Shown here piece by piece: positions 48,717-60,418 of a DNA stretch of 64,000 bases (its first letter is position 1; each line of letters begins with the position of its first letter). The position numbers and the translations under genes were made by a program. The notes under the pieces were generated by a model, which made no database searches, was not told the origin of the DNA, and saw only the letters and a program-made list of their open reading frames with translations. Source of the DNA: Madurella fahalii (Eukaryota > Ascomycota > Sordariomycetes > Sordariales); assembly GCA_029876055.1 (NCBI GenBank), contig CM056875.1:3373001-3437000 (forward strand), in the 5' to 3' direction.

Positions 48717-51700
48717 CTTCAACAAGTGCTACCCGGGCCCCTGGATCTCGGTCGGCCGAGTTGATGGTGAAGTGCGAATTCAATGGCCAGATGTGATCCC
48801 AGCTAGAATTAATCGTCGCCCGCAGTAGAGTCACACGACGGGCCGGCTCACTCAGTTATATAGGAGCCAAAGTGAGCGCCGACTGTCCCGGTTAGCACCA
48901 ATGCAGCGTACTCGAAGCGGGGACAAGATCGGGGAAAGGTGCAGGAACAAACAACGCGGTGGGCAACACAATTCGGAGACGAGGTCTCGTGAGAGCGGAA
49001 AGTTGCATAAAGCACTGTATCCGTGGCCGTCCGACCACAGAGGCTCGAGGGGCAGCAGCGGAAGGGCTTCGGAGCAAGGTCCCACGTCTGGAGGAAGCGA
49101 AGATGGTCGGCTCACCTGCAGGGTTCCTGGTCGAATGGCAAGTGGGATGTTGATGTTACTCAGAGAGCGGCAATATGCTGGCCGACGGACGCAAGCAGCA
49201 TATACAGTGTCGAACAAACTGCCGTGCTGAGTGAATGTCGGTAAGGCAGTCCCGGGAAGGGAGAAAAGGAGAGCGATGAAGCGGTACGCGGGCTCAGTTC
49301 CGAAGCTCGCACGACCGACTAGAAGCTAGGAAAGTGGCAGTCGAGGGAGAAAGAGAAACAGGAATAAAATGGAAGCACAGCAGGCACAAGGGAAGAGGCG
49401 GTGGGTGGGCAGCGATCGAGATATCGGAGAAAGAGTGCTGCCGCTGCATGCACGAGGGTGGTGGCCGGGACTCGAGAAAGCAACGGAACGGCCAAATGAG
49501 GATTATGCCCTCGTGGGAAAGACGATAGGAAGAGACAAAAAGAGTGGTAAACAAGCGGGACAGCCGCCTGTTTGATTATTAGTATTATTGGGTCAATCGA
49601 TGGATGGCGAAAAGGGAGCGATGTTGAGGTGTGGAAAAGAGAAAAAGCGACAACGGATACTGGAGGCGGAAGGGCATGGGGCATGGCCACGAGTGGGTCC
49701 ATCATCTCTGGAACATGGAGGTGCTGGTTCCAAACAGTTGCGGCAGGTGAAGAGTTAGCGGGCACCCTTGTATCCCAGCACCTCTTGCTTCCACTGTGAG
49801 ATTTTCTGGCCAGCAAGCACGCACGCACGCACGCAGCACGCCAGAACCACCTAAGGCGTCGATAAGCACACCCCCGTCCGCGCCCCCCCCCCCCTTTCCC
49901 CTTCCCCCCATACCCATGCGAACGCCGCCCTCCCGGCTGAGAGGGGGCCCGGCCCACACGAACGGAATCCGTTCCAGGCACCGCCTCGCAAAGATGCACA
50001 CTCTTTGCTTCTGGGTAGGCAAGTATCTTGTACCAGTACCGGTGCCTCGTTACCCTGTTCTCCCGCCCCAACCCAACCCCTCTGCTTGTCTCTTGCTGCG
50101 ATCAGGGTATCGAGACGGCCCAAAACATACTGAGCGCCTCCGAGACGCGAACTGGGCAGACAAGATAAGAGCCAGGCCGCGTCGGGCAGTTAGTCCATCA
50201 ACGTCAGGCGCAGGGAGACGCCTCGAGTGGCAGCCCCAAACTCAGGGAGTGGACACCGAGCGTCTCTCGCCATCACACCCCGGCCATGCAGAGGGGCAAA
50301 TGCGCCAACAATGCGAACGTTCAATGCACCGAGTTCGGAAGCCACATTGGACATCTCGACGGCGATTTCTGCAGAGACTGCGCGCTGTCAGCGGGCATGG
50401 GCATGATCCAATTGCCCAGCCTTTGACGTGGGAACGTCGCCTGCCTGATGTGCAAGTGCCTGTGCAGGAAGGAGTTGACCATCTGTAGCAGCCTGGCAAA
50501 GCGCTGCCGCAGCGCTCTGGGCAGCGGTTTTACCGAAATAATCAGCCTGTTGGACGGCATAACGGCGGCGAGTGCGAGTGCCACGTTCGGGCCGCTCCTC
50601 AAGTCATCACACATTTTTGGAACGGTGGGAGCAGAGTCGACCGTCGCCTCTGGATCAACTCGATGTGCCGCCGATCTGCTCCGTCGATAGGTAACCTTGC
50701 CACTAGCCACACGCCTTTCTCCGGAGAACGCTCCTTGCCGCGCTGCCAATCAGAGATTCGGGATTCCTTAGACAGGGACCCCCGTCAAAGACGTCCTTGA
50801 CATTCATATCAGACCACCGTACACTATTAGGAATTTCGCGCCGGACTGCTGAAAGCAGAAAGATACACACCGATGGGCGTTGTTTCACTCCTCTGTTGCA
50901 TTCCTCCCGTTCTTCTTTTTGTTCTCGAAACATTTCCCACAGACCACTGTAATCCGAGTCGGGGCCTGTTGCAAGCTCCGAACCAAAACAAAACCGGGTC
51001 TACGGAATACCTGCCTAAGGAACAAGCGTCGACTGCAAAGCTCAGACACGCGGTTCTTGTCTCTAGAACTCACAGAGCTGCCTACTCTGTCACCTTCTCC
51101 CTTACGCTTCCAATGTATCGGCAAGTCGCCGGCCTTGGCTCGGCATCACTGATCTCTCCCTGGGCGAGAGTTGATAATGAGCCCTCATGTTGGTTGAACT
51201 CGTATCCACGACAGTCAGCATGGCCGATAGATAACCCGGGCTATCGAACCTTGCAGAGAACATGCATACTCCACGGCCAAACAGACCCTTGGATTTGTCG
51301 AGACGTTCCCCTCTTTGGAAGAAGGAAATGCGCTTGTTGTTGTTTTTTCCCTAGGTTTCTCCTATGTTTCCGTCAATTCCAGCTCGTTGAAACCGCCCCT
51401 GGGCGCGTAGCCAAGAAACAACATCGCAATTAGCGAACCGCTGCAGAATGGAAATATACGCGGAATTCCACTGTGGTTGCTGGCTGAGGCACTCGCTAGC
51501 GTGCAGGGTTGGGAACGGCCAACGATCCACCGATGTCGAAATGCCTACCGGATTAGGCCTTAGGTGCCGCGCGACTGGATCATCCCGCGCGCTTGTCAAG
51601 CCACTGCAGGCTTCGCCCCACGCTCGAAATAAAGGAAGATGAATTCCGTTTCGGGCTTCAGATATGCTGATATCTCTCAACACGATGTGCTTCCTCCTGT

Positions 51701-54700
51701 GGCTCGGTAGGACTTGGGGTAAAAATGTGCTGGGTAGCTCTAGCTTAACATCGGGTATCCAGCTGCTTCGAGCCATGATACCCTGCGTGGCATTTCCGTC
51801 AGCCGCAGCTTCTAGCCACAACTTCTCGCCGCTCGCCGCTCGCTGCTCGGACAAGAAGCCAATTTCCACAAAACCAAAACCCACTCAGTGCGAAAATGTG
51901 GGACAGTGTTTCGTTGAAATATTAGCTTCTCCTCCCTGGCCATGCCAGGCTGAGACAGCCCAGCTGCCCGATTGACATGCGCTATGAACACGGCCTAACC
52001 CAAGTTAATCCCTGAGTAGGACAAGAAGCAAAGAAAACAACCGATTTCCAAACAAGCGGGTCCTCAAATCCCAGCAGCGGCCATGTGGCCGGCCTGCCAA
52101 GTCACGAGGTTTTAACAGCTATTTCATCATCCATGGTGTTGACCCCGAGCACGCCGGGGTCTCCAGGGGCGCGCCACGGGCGCGCAATAATACCATGCAG
52201 GCTGAGATTACCATTATGTGTCATGCATCCTCGTGTGAATCACAACTCATTACGGCCAACAGACTGAGGAAGTGAGGTTACAATACCACTACCCGATGAT
52301 CCACAACATGCAGTGATCGCCCGCGGGACTGGTCACGGGACTCCCTTTTCCTCTTGCCCATCTTTTTCCATCTCTCACATCTCTCATTCCTAGCCCTCCC
52401 AAGGTGTATGTCAAAGGGGCTACCACGATCCGTTTGGCAATCAAGCGGTGGACTAAGCGGGAGATATCGGTGGAGGGGTTGTTCAGCGGTGGCCGGCGAG
52501 ATGCATTCACCGCATGGTCCTCGAGACCTGTTTGCAATCCACCTCAGTCACAATCACGACTGTTGTTGCCATCGCCGAGTTGGCACTGCTGACAAATTTG
52601 CGCCCTGGTGCTACGCTATCACACTGGATGGGCCTTCCCATTAACGGGAACACTACCTCAACCATTGCAAATTTCTGGGACTGCCAGCTCGCGATGCGTT
52701 GTCAGAGCCTGCTGCAGGTTTTACACACTGCAGGTAACTGTACAGTACCTCCGTATGGGCCGGGGCCTAAAAGAGCACCAGACGCCGCCTCGGCAAGTCG
52801 CCGCGAGTCACAACGGACCTACGTAGCAGTTAGGCGTCTCGAGCATTCCAGGGCCAATCACAGGGATGAGGAAAGCTCCTTCGGGATATCTTGGGGGGGG
52901 GCAAAACGTCTGCACTCTAGGGTTCACTCGCGTCTTCACCTGAAGGCACCGTAAGGCAACCCTGGCGTTCCGTTTTCTGAGGCGGTTTCAGGCATCGTCT
53001 CTTCAGAACCCTCCAGAGCCGATTCCATATTGCCACCCGCGGGTTTCATCCCTAGTTTAGTTCTAGCTCTGGAGGTGCTTCGCTTACTTTGCCCCTCCAC
53101 GCCTCATCCAGTACCTCAAACACAAGCGCCGTCTGCCACTGCAGTCGGGGTGGGGTGGCCAGCAGAGAGGCAAGAGCGTTTGGATGAAACGCTTCGACAG
53201 AATTCTTTTCCTGCATTGACTGCACCAACCCAATGTAACCACGAACACGGTAGGTCGTCCCAACTCACTCATTCTCCGTCCCGTCCGGTCGTGCCGGTGG
53301 TTCCTCGGCTCCAAGACCCGAGTCCCTAGAGCCCCGTTTCAAAGCCGATCACCGGCCGGGCTAACCAAACTCTGCTGGGACTTGGGTCCGATGACTCTTC
53401 CTAGTCTTTACAAATATTTCTAACACTGTTAGCAGGGACGTCATCGCTCAACTGTCTCCGCAGCCTGGGGGGATGTGCATTATGCGGTCTGAGCACCTGG
53501 GTGTATGAGAACTCGAGCGCCGCACGCACGCAGCCCAACTGAGGTAAGATGGTGATCCTACAGGCTGTGGTTTTACAAGTATGGATACCAGGCTTCCCCT
53601 GAAGGCCGCCTTCCTGGTTACATTGCAGCTGCACTCTTCAAGTTTCTGAGCTGCAAGCGTTCCACCAAAGCCGCCCAGGCAGAAAGCTACTGATTATCAG
53701 TCTAAATATGGACTCACGCCAGGACTCCCTTGCTGAGGCAGGCCTCATTGTTAAGCTCGGGTTCCACTGCACCCAAAAATCTCAGGCCGGAATGAGGGTG
53801 TCGCACGGTTGATACGGCAAGGGGAGGGCGCGGATCACCATCTCGAGATCGGCAACCCGATCCGGCTGCTTGGGGAGGTCTGGCGCCACAACCGCACCAT
53901 TGGCATCGAAATAGTGGGCCCCTCGCATCTGCTCGCCTTGTTCGCGTCGTGCCAAGGGCACATATCACCGAGATCACTTCTGTCTTGGTATTATCGAGGG
54001 ATATTCTTGGTCTGGACGATCGCTCTCTCGTTCCTGCGGTGAGATCAGGGCTTTTTTGGAATAGCAAAAGGAAGTCCACTGTTTGCCGCACGCGGGCGCG
54101 CGGCGACATCCAATGCACCTAAGCACTATTCCAGGAAAAGGGGTCCAAGAGAAGGGCCTCGGAAGTCGAGCGAGGCCCACGACACCAGTCCGCCTCACAA
54201 ATATTTCAAGCCTCCCTTGGCACAGACGATATCTGTCGAGGCGCAACTGGCCCGATTTACGAGCGCTCCGTTGAGACCGAAGCCACTCGCCCAATCCCGG
54301 CTCCTTTAACGGCGGACGCCGCAAGCGACCGCGTGCACACCCCATAAGATAAGGCGACGACGGGTAAGAGAGAAGGCATGACATAGATTAGATGACATCT
54401 AAGTTGCCTCGGCAGACAAACCGCAAATATGAGCGTCGGCAACCGATCGCTAGTCATGTGCGGGCCGGGTTGCGGCAGCCCATCACGGCGACCCGCCCCC
54501 GGCCTGTCTTACCAGGCCTTTAAGGTCTGTCCTGACCCGATGTCATGGGCTGAAAGGGGATGTCACTCCGGAACTTTCTCGGCCTGCACAGTGGCCTATT
54601 GACATGTTTGTGCGACCATATTTCGAGGCAAACAATAGACAAACCAAACTCGAAATTCGGGATAGAGAGGGGAAGCCCATTCAAAGCTTGCTTGCGAAGA

Positions 54701-54947
54701 CCGGATTCGGCGGTATCCGAGGGAGCCGATGGCCGGGGCGGCATGTGCAGAGAAACGATAATGCTAGCGTTGTCATGCGCAAACATATCGATTGAATTGA
54801 TTGCTATGGTTCGTTGATTCCGAAGTAGACCGCCATGACGCCGTACCAACAATCCAACCGTAAAGACACCCAAACTCCGCCCGCGTCTGTGCAGGTAGTC
54901 TCGTAATTATAACTCGATGGCAGCACGAAGCGGGATGATACATATGA
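48717..54947. other. 6.2 kb gene-poor stretch
   Basis: Contains the SOK1-family promoter at its left end and the KSH1 3' flank at its right end. It has a C-rich patch near 49883-49910 and a CACG repeat near 49818-49838. The longest open frames have no recognisable content. A 46-residue frame at 50286-50426 contains a C-x7-C and C-x2-C pattern but has no other support. No gene is supported by what I can read. Confidence 0.5.
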
Positions 54948-55468
54948 TCACAGCCCGAGGAATATCGAAATCTGCAAGCGCGGAACTCAGCCCGTCAGTC
55001 ACTCGCACATCAAGAAGCGGCCGCACTTACCGCCATGAATCCGCAACATAGGCTTATGTAGGGACTTAGCCTCTCCCCTACCCGCGCGCACTTCCAGAAT
55101 ATGCCTGTCACGCTGTCATACCCGTGTCAGCGTCCAGTCCATTTCCATATGCAATAGTCCAGGGCCACCCGCGTGCTGAGCAACTCACCCTGTCTTGTTG
55201 CGGTCGAGAATGGCGGGGAACAAGTGGTGCACGTAGGCGCAGGTACTGGGTAGCAAGGCCTGGTTAGCCCTTTCACTTCTCTTCCACCTTTGTATCGCAA
55301 TCGAATTGCGGTTTCGCATCGCGGTCTGGCGTACCAGATGAGCAAGAGGACAACGAGCAACATGCTCTTGAAGTTGAAAAGCGCCGCCTGAATCAAGGGG
55401 AGAGAGACGTATTAGCATGAATGCGCCGGGTGGTCGATCCGGTGATCTGTCCATGGATGGCATACCAT
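54948..55468 (-). CDS. KSH1: KSH1 / kish (TMEM167-type) secretory-pathway protein
   Basis: A 72-residue membrane protein of the early secretory pathway; yeast Ksh1 is essential and animal kish is needed for constitutive secretion. It is built from five tiny exons: 55468-55466 (only the ATG), 55387-55335, 55245-55189, 55112-55031 and 54971-54948. Introns are 78, 89, 76 and 59 nt, and all four junctions agree in phase. The protein starts MAALFNFKSMLLVVLLLIC (first membrane helix). It continues with AYVHHLFPAILDRNKTG, then the family signature FWKCARVGERLSPYIS, and ends in a second helix finishing ISIFLGL. Length matches the family (about 70-74). It is divergent from TAF13 with 578 bp between starts. 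Because every exon is under 90 nt, simple open-frame searches miss it. Confidence 0.93.
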
Positions 55469-56046
55469 TTTGACTGCTCTGTCTCAGGCGGACAGCCGTA
55501 CCGTAGAAGATTACAGCAAGGTAGAGATTGTAGCAGGCGTTGACGCGCCGGTGTCAGTAGCTTGACTGTGATTGACTTTCGAGCGTGCTTGCGACCAGGG
55601 TGTTGCGGGTGTAGGAGCTTCGTAGCTTCGTAGCTTCCTGGAAGAACACCTTTTCCAAGAAGTCCGTCTGCCTGCCAAGAGAATTAGGGGAGGCACGCCC
55701 CGGGTGGCGCTGGGTTTGCGGCTCGAACCGTGCTGTCGGTGAGACCCACAGTGACCGCGGGGGATTAAGTTGCACAGCTGCTCTCAGGCTGCCAGCCTCG
55801 CCCTCAGCTGTCTGTCGCGAACTTTCCAAGTTGCAAAAAGTTCAACTACCAGCCTTCCCGGCAGCGTAATCCGACATTTACACACCATTGCTAGCGCATC
55901 TGGGGTTGACTTGACACAAAAGGTCTACGCGTGCCATAACCCGCAGACCCAACTCTCCGTAGTTTGCCCAAACACTTCCCTCTCCAACCCCAACCACAAC
56001 AAGCGTCCAACCCCAACGCAACTCGGACCATTCCCAACCATCAAAG
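55469..56046. promoter_or_regulatory. Divergent promoter region KSH1 / TAF13
   Basis: 578 bp between two divergent starts. No specific element is claimed. The C/A-rich segment just before the TAF13 ATG is typical of fungal leaders. Confidence 0.6.
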
Positions 56047-56609
56047 ATGGAGCCCCGCGCACGCGCTGGCAAAAATGTCGGCAAGATGAACTTTGGTCAC
56101 AACGAGCGTACGCCTGCCCTTCCCCTCAGCCCGGGCCCCTTCCCTTCTGACTCTCCTCCCTTAAAAAAAAAACAGTCGCCCAGCTCCTCTACAGCCACGG
56201 TGACGTGCGCGCGCCGCTCAACGACACGGTCCGCGTGCTGGACGAGATCCTCACCGACTTCATCCAGGGCGTCAGCTTCGAGGCGACGCGCGCCGCGCAG
56301 CACGCGGGCCGGCAGAAGGTCAAGTTCGAGGACTTTGAGTTCGCCATGCGGCGGAACCCGAGCTACATGGGCAAGATCCAGGAGGTGTTTGAGAAGAAGA
56401 AGGAGATCGAGGCGGCGCGCAAGAACTTCAGCATCGAGGACCAGCTGATGAAGGACGCCGATCGGGAGGAGAAGCAGGCCGAGAAGGAGCGGGAGAAGGC
56501 GGCGAGCAAGAGGGGGCCTAAAAAGGGAATGGTGGGAGAGGAGGACTTGTTGGATGAGGGCGATGACGACTTTGAGGCTGAGGCGGACGTTGGAAGCAAG
56601 AGGAAATAA
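56047..56609 (+). CDS. TAF13: TFIID subunit TAF13
   Basis: TAF13 pairs with TAF11 through a histone fold within TFIID. Two exons, 56047-56107 and 56176-56609 (68-nt intron ending in A10 then CAG, splitting a Leu codon), give 164 residues. The histone fold covers about residues 22-90: QLLYSHGDVRAPLNDTVRVL, then DEILTDFIQGVSFEATRAAQ, then KVKFEDFEFAMRRNPSYMGK. The C-terminal half is a highly charged Lys/Glu helix followed by an acidic tail (DLLDEGDDDFEAE) ending in a basic GSKRK. It converges with POA1, with only 232 bp between stop codons. It is the second TFIID subunit gene in this window, after TAF4. Confidence 0.92.
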
Positions 56610-56841
56610 GGGTTGGTTTTTGGTCAGATGGGGTTTATACATGCCGGGTCGGATGATATTTTATGCATAGCGACGGAGTTTGGGGCTGGGTTTATGACTC
56701 GGTTTGATCATGAAAAGAACATACACATATATCACGGGAGTTTTGGGACGGAGCATCAGAGACAAGACTGCTCACCAACCGGCTAGATCACGCCCGAATA
56801 TACGATCTCCACGACCTGGTATCATAACATACGCCACACAT

Positions 56842-57741
56842 CTACTCCTCCCTCTCATACGCAACGACCTCCACAACCCCGCCATCTCCCATTCCCTCCG
56901 GCACCTCCCCCTCCCCCAACTCCAACCCCTCAATCGCCGCTTTACTCCTCGCCCAAGGGACGCCAAACAGCCCGGAATTAATCCTACACATCCTCACCTC
57001 CCCAATCCGGCCCCCTCTCTCCTTTTCCTCCACAACCAACCTCATCAGATCCCTCATCGCCGGCCCGGTAGCCTCTAATATCCTCCCCGGCGGATCCCTC
57101 GCCTTGCCGTAACGCCGACTAGTGAATAGACAGCCGATGTAATGCCCCTTGGCCCCCTGCTGCTGCTGTTGCTGTTGCTGCACGGGGGGGATGAGCAGCG
57201 CCGTGCCGACCAGCTTGTCGGGCGTCGAGCGTAGGCAGTGGGCGTGGTAGAGCTTGAACTCGGCCGGGTACCGCTTCCGGAAGGCCAGCGCGATGCCGCC
57301 GCCCCAGGAGCCGACGGCGTTGCAGGCGTGGATGAGGAGGGTGTGCGGCGGCGCGGCGAAGAGGTCGCCTGTCTTGTCGGTGATGTGGATTCTGGAGGGG
57401 GTTGGGTTTGAGGTTGGGGCGGGATCTGGGCCTGGAGCGGCTGGTTTGGATGCGGCGAGGTCTGAGGGGTCCTGGGGGCTTTCTTTGCTCGTGGTCTCTG
57501 GGTCTGTCGTCTCTTGAGCGCGGGTCAGAGTATCGTCAGGAGTTTGTTGTGGTTCTTCTGGTTGCTCTGTCACCAGGCCCGCATCATCTCTGGTTGCTGC
57601 GGTCGCTTTGGCTTGGTGCTCCTCCGGGGCAAGCCTCGGCCTCTTGTGAGCAGGAGCGCGGGAACCAAAGCTCAACTTGGTCTGCTTGAACTGACGCGGC
57701 CCGCTTGACGCGCTGCTTATCGCAGCACGTTTGGCAGACAT
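56842..57741 (-). CDS. POA1: Macro-domain ADP-ribose 1''-phosphate phosphatase (POA1 type)
   Basis: Yeast Poa1 removes the 1''-phosphate of ADP-ribose 1''-phosphate made during tRNA splicing, and macro domains can also bind or remove ADP-ribose. The intronless frame has 299 residues. Residues 1-115 are low-complexity (Pro, Thr, Glu) with a basic patch. The macro domain runs from about 118 to 290, with TGDLF (124-128), IHACN (137-141) and GSWGGGIA (144-151), then LVGTALLIPP, CLFTSRRYG and RINSGLFGVPW. A run of eight Gln (188-195, encoded by CAG/CAA) sits inside the macro domain between strands. Near the N terminus, QTKLSFG (20-26) resembles but does not fully match a PCNA-binding motif. The extended N terminus is longer than in yeast Poa1 (177 residues). 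Confidence 0.88.
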   Translation of the reverse strand: MSAKRAAISSASSGPRQFKQTKLSFGSRAPAHKRPRLAPEEHQAKATAATRDDAGLVTEQPEEPQQTPDDTLTRAQETTDPETTSKESPQDPSDLAASKPAAPGPDPAPTSNPTPSRIHITDKTGDLFAAPPHTLLIHACNAVGSWGGGIALAFRKRYPAEFKLYHAHCLRSTPDKLVGTALLIPPVQQQQQQQQGAKGHYIGCLFTSRRYGKARDPPGRILEATGPAMRDLMRLVVEEKERGGRIGEVRMCRINSGLFGVPWARSKAAIEGLELGEGEVPEGMGDGGVVEVVAYEREE

Positions 57742-58831
57742 TGTTGAGCGGCAGCTGTTGAGGTGAAGTTGACCGAGTTTGACGTGTTGCTGCCTGGATT
57801 TGGTGGCAGAGGTGGCTTTGAGTCGGCTTTGAGTCGGCTAACCCCGGCGCCCACTGTCTCTCTCTGCACAACTGCTTATGTGCTTTACCGACTCAATGTC
57901 TTGTTGCTCTCAGTGCACCAAGCGGGTTATCCACTCGTGAGTCGCTTGGGGCACTTTCGAGGAATACATACATTACGGGGTGCATTAGCGGGAACAGCGC
58001 AATCGGCCTACAGGCATCAAATCAAGGTCGCGGAGCCGGATCAGAGAGCATTGGTTGCTCGTTCCTGCTGTGAACTTGATTGGCAATTCATCTCGAACAG
58101 ACCAGGCAGGAGCGATGGCTGGGTGTAAGCTTGCGTGTGATGGCTTCAAGCCCCCTTAATCCGTGGTCAGGCTACTGACGCCGATATCACGTTCAGACCT
58201 CCTCACAGCAAGGCATTGTATCACAGGCAAGGCATGCAGCAAGCCAAATGAAGTATACTGTGTTGCTAGGAGAAGCAGAGGCTCACCTGACATGCTTGAC
58301 GACCCCTGCTTCAACCCCACTACCCCTCCCCTTCCAGGTTCCCAACCTTCTCTCTGGGAAGTCGCTGGTTGGATGACGCCGACGACCATGCATCTCTCAA
58401 GCACTCGGGAGCTTCCCCGCTGTCGTACTTCCACGGGTCATTCCCGCGGCTTGCAGGCGATATCGGGAGCCGGGGTGACAGCCATCCGACGACGGGCTTT
58501 CTATCCGACAGATGTCGCGTCGCAGCCTCGCGGACCGAGTGCCGAATAGTAAAAGGGCGCATTCATAGCATTCTGAGAGGCTTTCTACTGGTCCGAACAG
58601 GAAGCTAGAACGGCCGGGAATAACGCGCACGTTCGGCCCCCCACTTGTGAGGCGTTCTGGGCTCTAGCCTTAGATCATCACTTTAGAGTTTGCTTGGACC
58701 TGCTGTCACGGACATTTTCCGCTTGTTATTCCACACTCTGCATTGGGTAAACAGTTCCTATTGCAAGAGCGGTCTCTCTTCGTCAATCTACTAGTTACAT
58801 CTCTCATACCGGGAGTGGGCCACCGCAAATC
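57742..58831. promoter_or_regulatory. Divergent promoter region POA1 / transporter
   Basis: 1.1 kb between two divergent start codons, holding both promoters. No gene or clear motif seen. Confidence 0.5.
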
Positions 58832-60418
58832 ATGTCATCGTTCTTGAATGTGCCGCAGACGCCTCGAGCAAAGACGAAGTTTGACGGTAACGGTGGGGAT
58901 TCTATAGACGAGCTCCCCATGGAGGAGCTTAACCGTGACAAGACATCATCGCCGTTCTTGAGCCCACCCATTGCGAGGTCACTGTCGGCCAGCCCAGTCT
59001 CCGTGTACGGGCAGTCCACTTGCCCATCAAGAGGAGTGTCCCCGGCGCCATACCGGCCGCCACAGACATGGAAGACCGCCATCGTTCGAGGTTCGAACCG
59101 GTTCTGGACCAGGAACCGAGGCGTCATTCTGGTGGCCGTCTCGCAGCTCTTCGGAGCTCTTATGAACCTGGCCGCGAGACTGCTCGAGTTTGACGCAGGG
59201 ATGCATCCGTTCCAGATTCTGTTTGTTCGCATGAGCTCAACAACTATCCTATCCTGTCTGTACATGTGGTGGTACAAGGTCCCTGATTTTCCTCTCGGAC
59301 CTAAGGAAGTCAGGGGAGTGTTGATTTTGAGGGGCGTCTCTGGATTCGTACGTATTGGCTACATTCTCTCCAGTGGAAGTTACTCACCCCTCACGCATCA
59401 CAGTTCGGTATCTACGGAATGTGGTACTCGATGATGTACCTCCCGCTCGCCGAAGCAACAGTCATTACCTTCCTGGCCCCATCCGTGGCAGGCTACATCT
59501 GCCACATCCTCCTCAAAGACCCCTTCACCCGCAAAGAGCAAATCGCCTCGTTCATCGCCCTCGCCGGGGTCGTCCTCATCGCAAGGCCGGCCTCCTTGTT
59601 TGGGACTTCCGACAACAGCAGCGGTGCGACCCCAACCGCCACGAACGCCACGCTGCCCAGCGCCCCTCACCACACAGGCTCGGACATGGAACCGACCCCT
59701 TCCCAACGCCTCTCGGCAATCCTTGTCGCCCTCCTCGGCGTGCTCGGCGCCGCGGGCGCGTACACCACGATCCGCATCATCGGCACGCGCGCCCACGCCC
59801 TCATCACGGTCACGTACTTCTCCGTCTGGAGCACCGTCGTCAGCACCGCCGCCCTGCTCCTCGCGCCCGCGCTCAGCATCGGCCAGCCGGCCGTGCAATT
59901 CGCCGGCCTGGTCCCCAAGTCGGCATATCAGTGGGTCCTCATGCTGTCCCTCGCCGCGTGCGGTTTCATCATGCAGTTCATGATGACGGCCGGGATTGGC
60001 GGGGACAAGACAAAGTCGAACCGCGCGACCGCCATGGTGTACACTCACATGCTATTCGCGGCCGGGTTTGATCGGTTTGTGTTTGGACACGAGATGGGGA
60101 TTGTGAGTCTGGTGGGATGGTACGTCAAATTTGAGCTGTTTTTCACTCCTTACGGCGGTTTCGGGAGCCAAACGAGAAAAGAAATGCCTCCCGAAACCTA
60201 CCTGAAACGGAAACACACGACTGACATTGCTGGGTAGTGGGCTCGTGGTGGGAGCCGCTGTCTGGGCGGCGCTAGGGAAGAAGGAGGTTAAGCGAAGGGA
60301 GGGGGATATGGAACGAGGTGGGCGACCTGCGAATAGGGGGGAAGAAGGAGTACCGATGCTGAGCGCTGAGGGGGGACGGGAGGAAGATGCGGATATGGAG
60401 CTAAGGAGGGTGAGGTGA
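58832..60418 (+). CDS. EamA-type drug/metabolite transporter superfamily protein
   Basis: Three exons, 58832-59347, 59404-60119 and 60238-60418, join in phase (introns 56 and 118 nt) and give 470 residues. A cytosolic N terminus of about 90 residues is rich in Ser/Pro. Two EamA repeats follow, each with about five membrane helices, for example VILVAVSQLFGALMNLAARL, YSMMYLPLAEATVITFLAPS, FIALAGVVLIARPASLF, LSAILVALLGVLGAAGAYT and WVLMLSLAACGFIMQFMM. The motif LPLAEATVITFLAPS is typical of the SLC35G-like group, whose substrates are mostly unknown. The C-terminal tail is charged. The last junction gives a Cys (TG|T) in the final helix region and is the least certain part of the model. Confidence 0.83.

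Noticed and set aside
50874..51433. 186-codon open frame beginning with a hydrophobic stretch
   Set aside because: Composition is irregular, no domain or codon preference is visible, and the initial hydrophobic run is followed by low-quality sequence; likely chance.
59068..59110. Possible tRNA T-arm (TTCGAGGTTCGAACC)
   Set aside because: It lies inside the transporter coding exon and no acceptor or anticodon stem can be formed around it.
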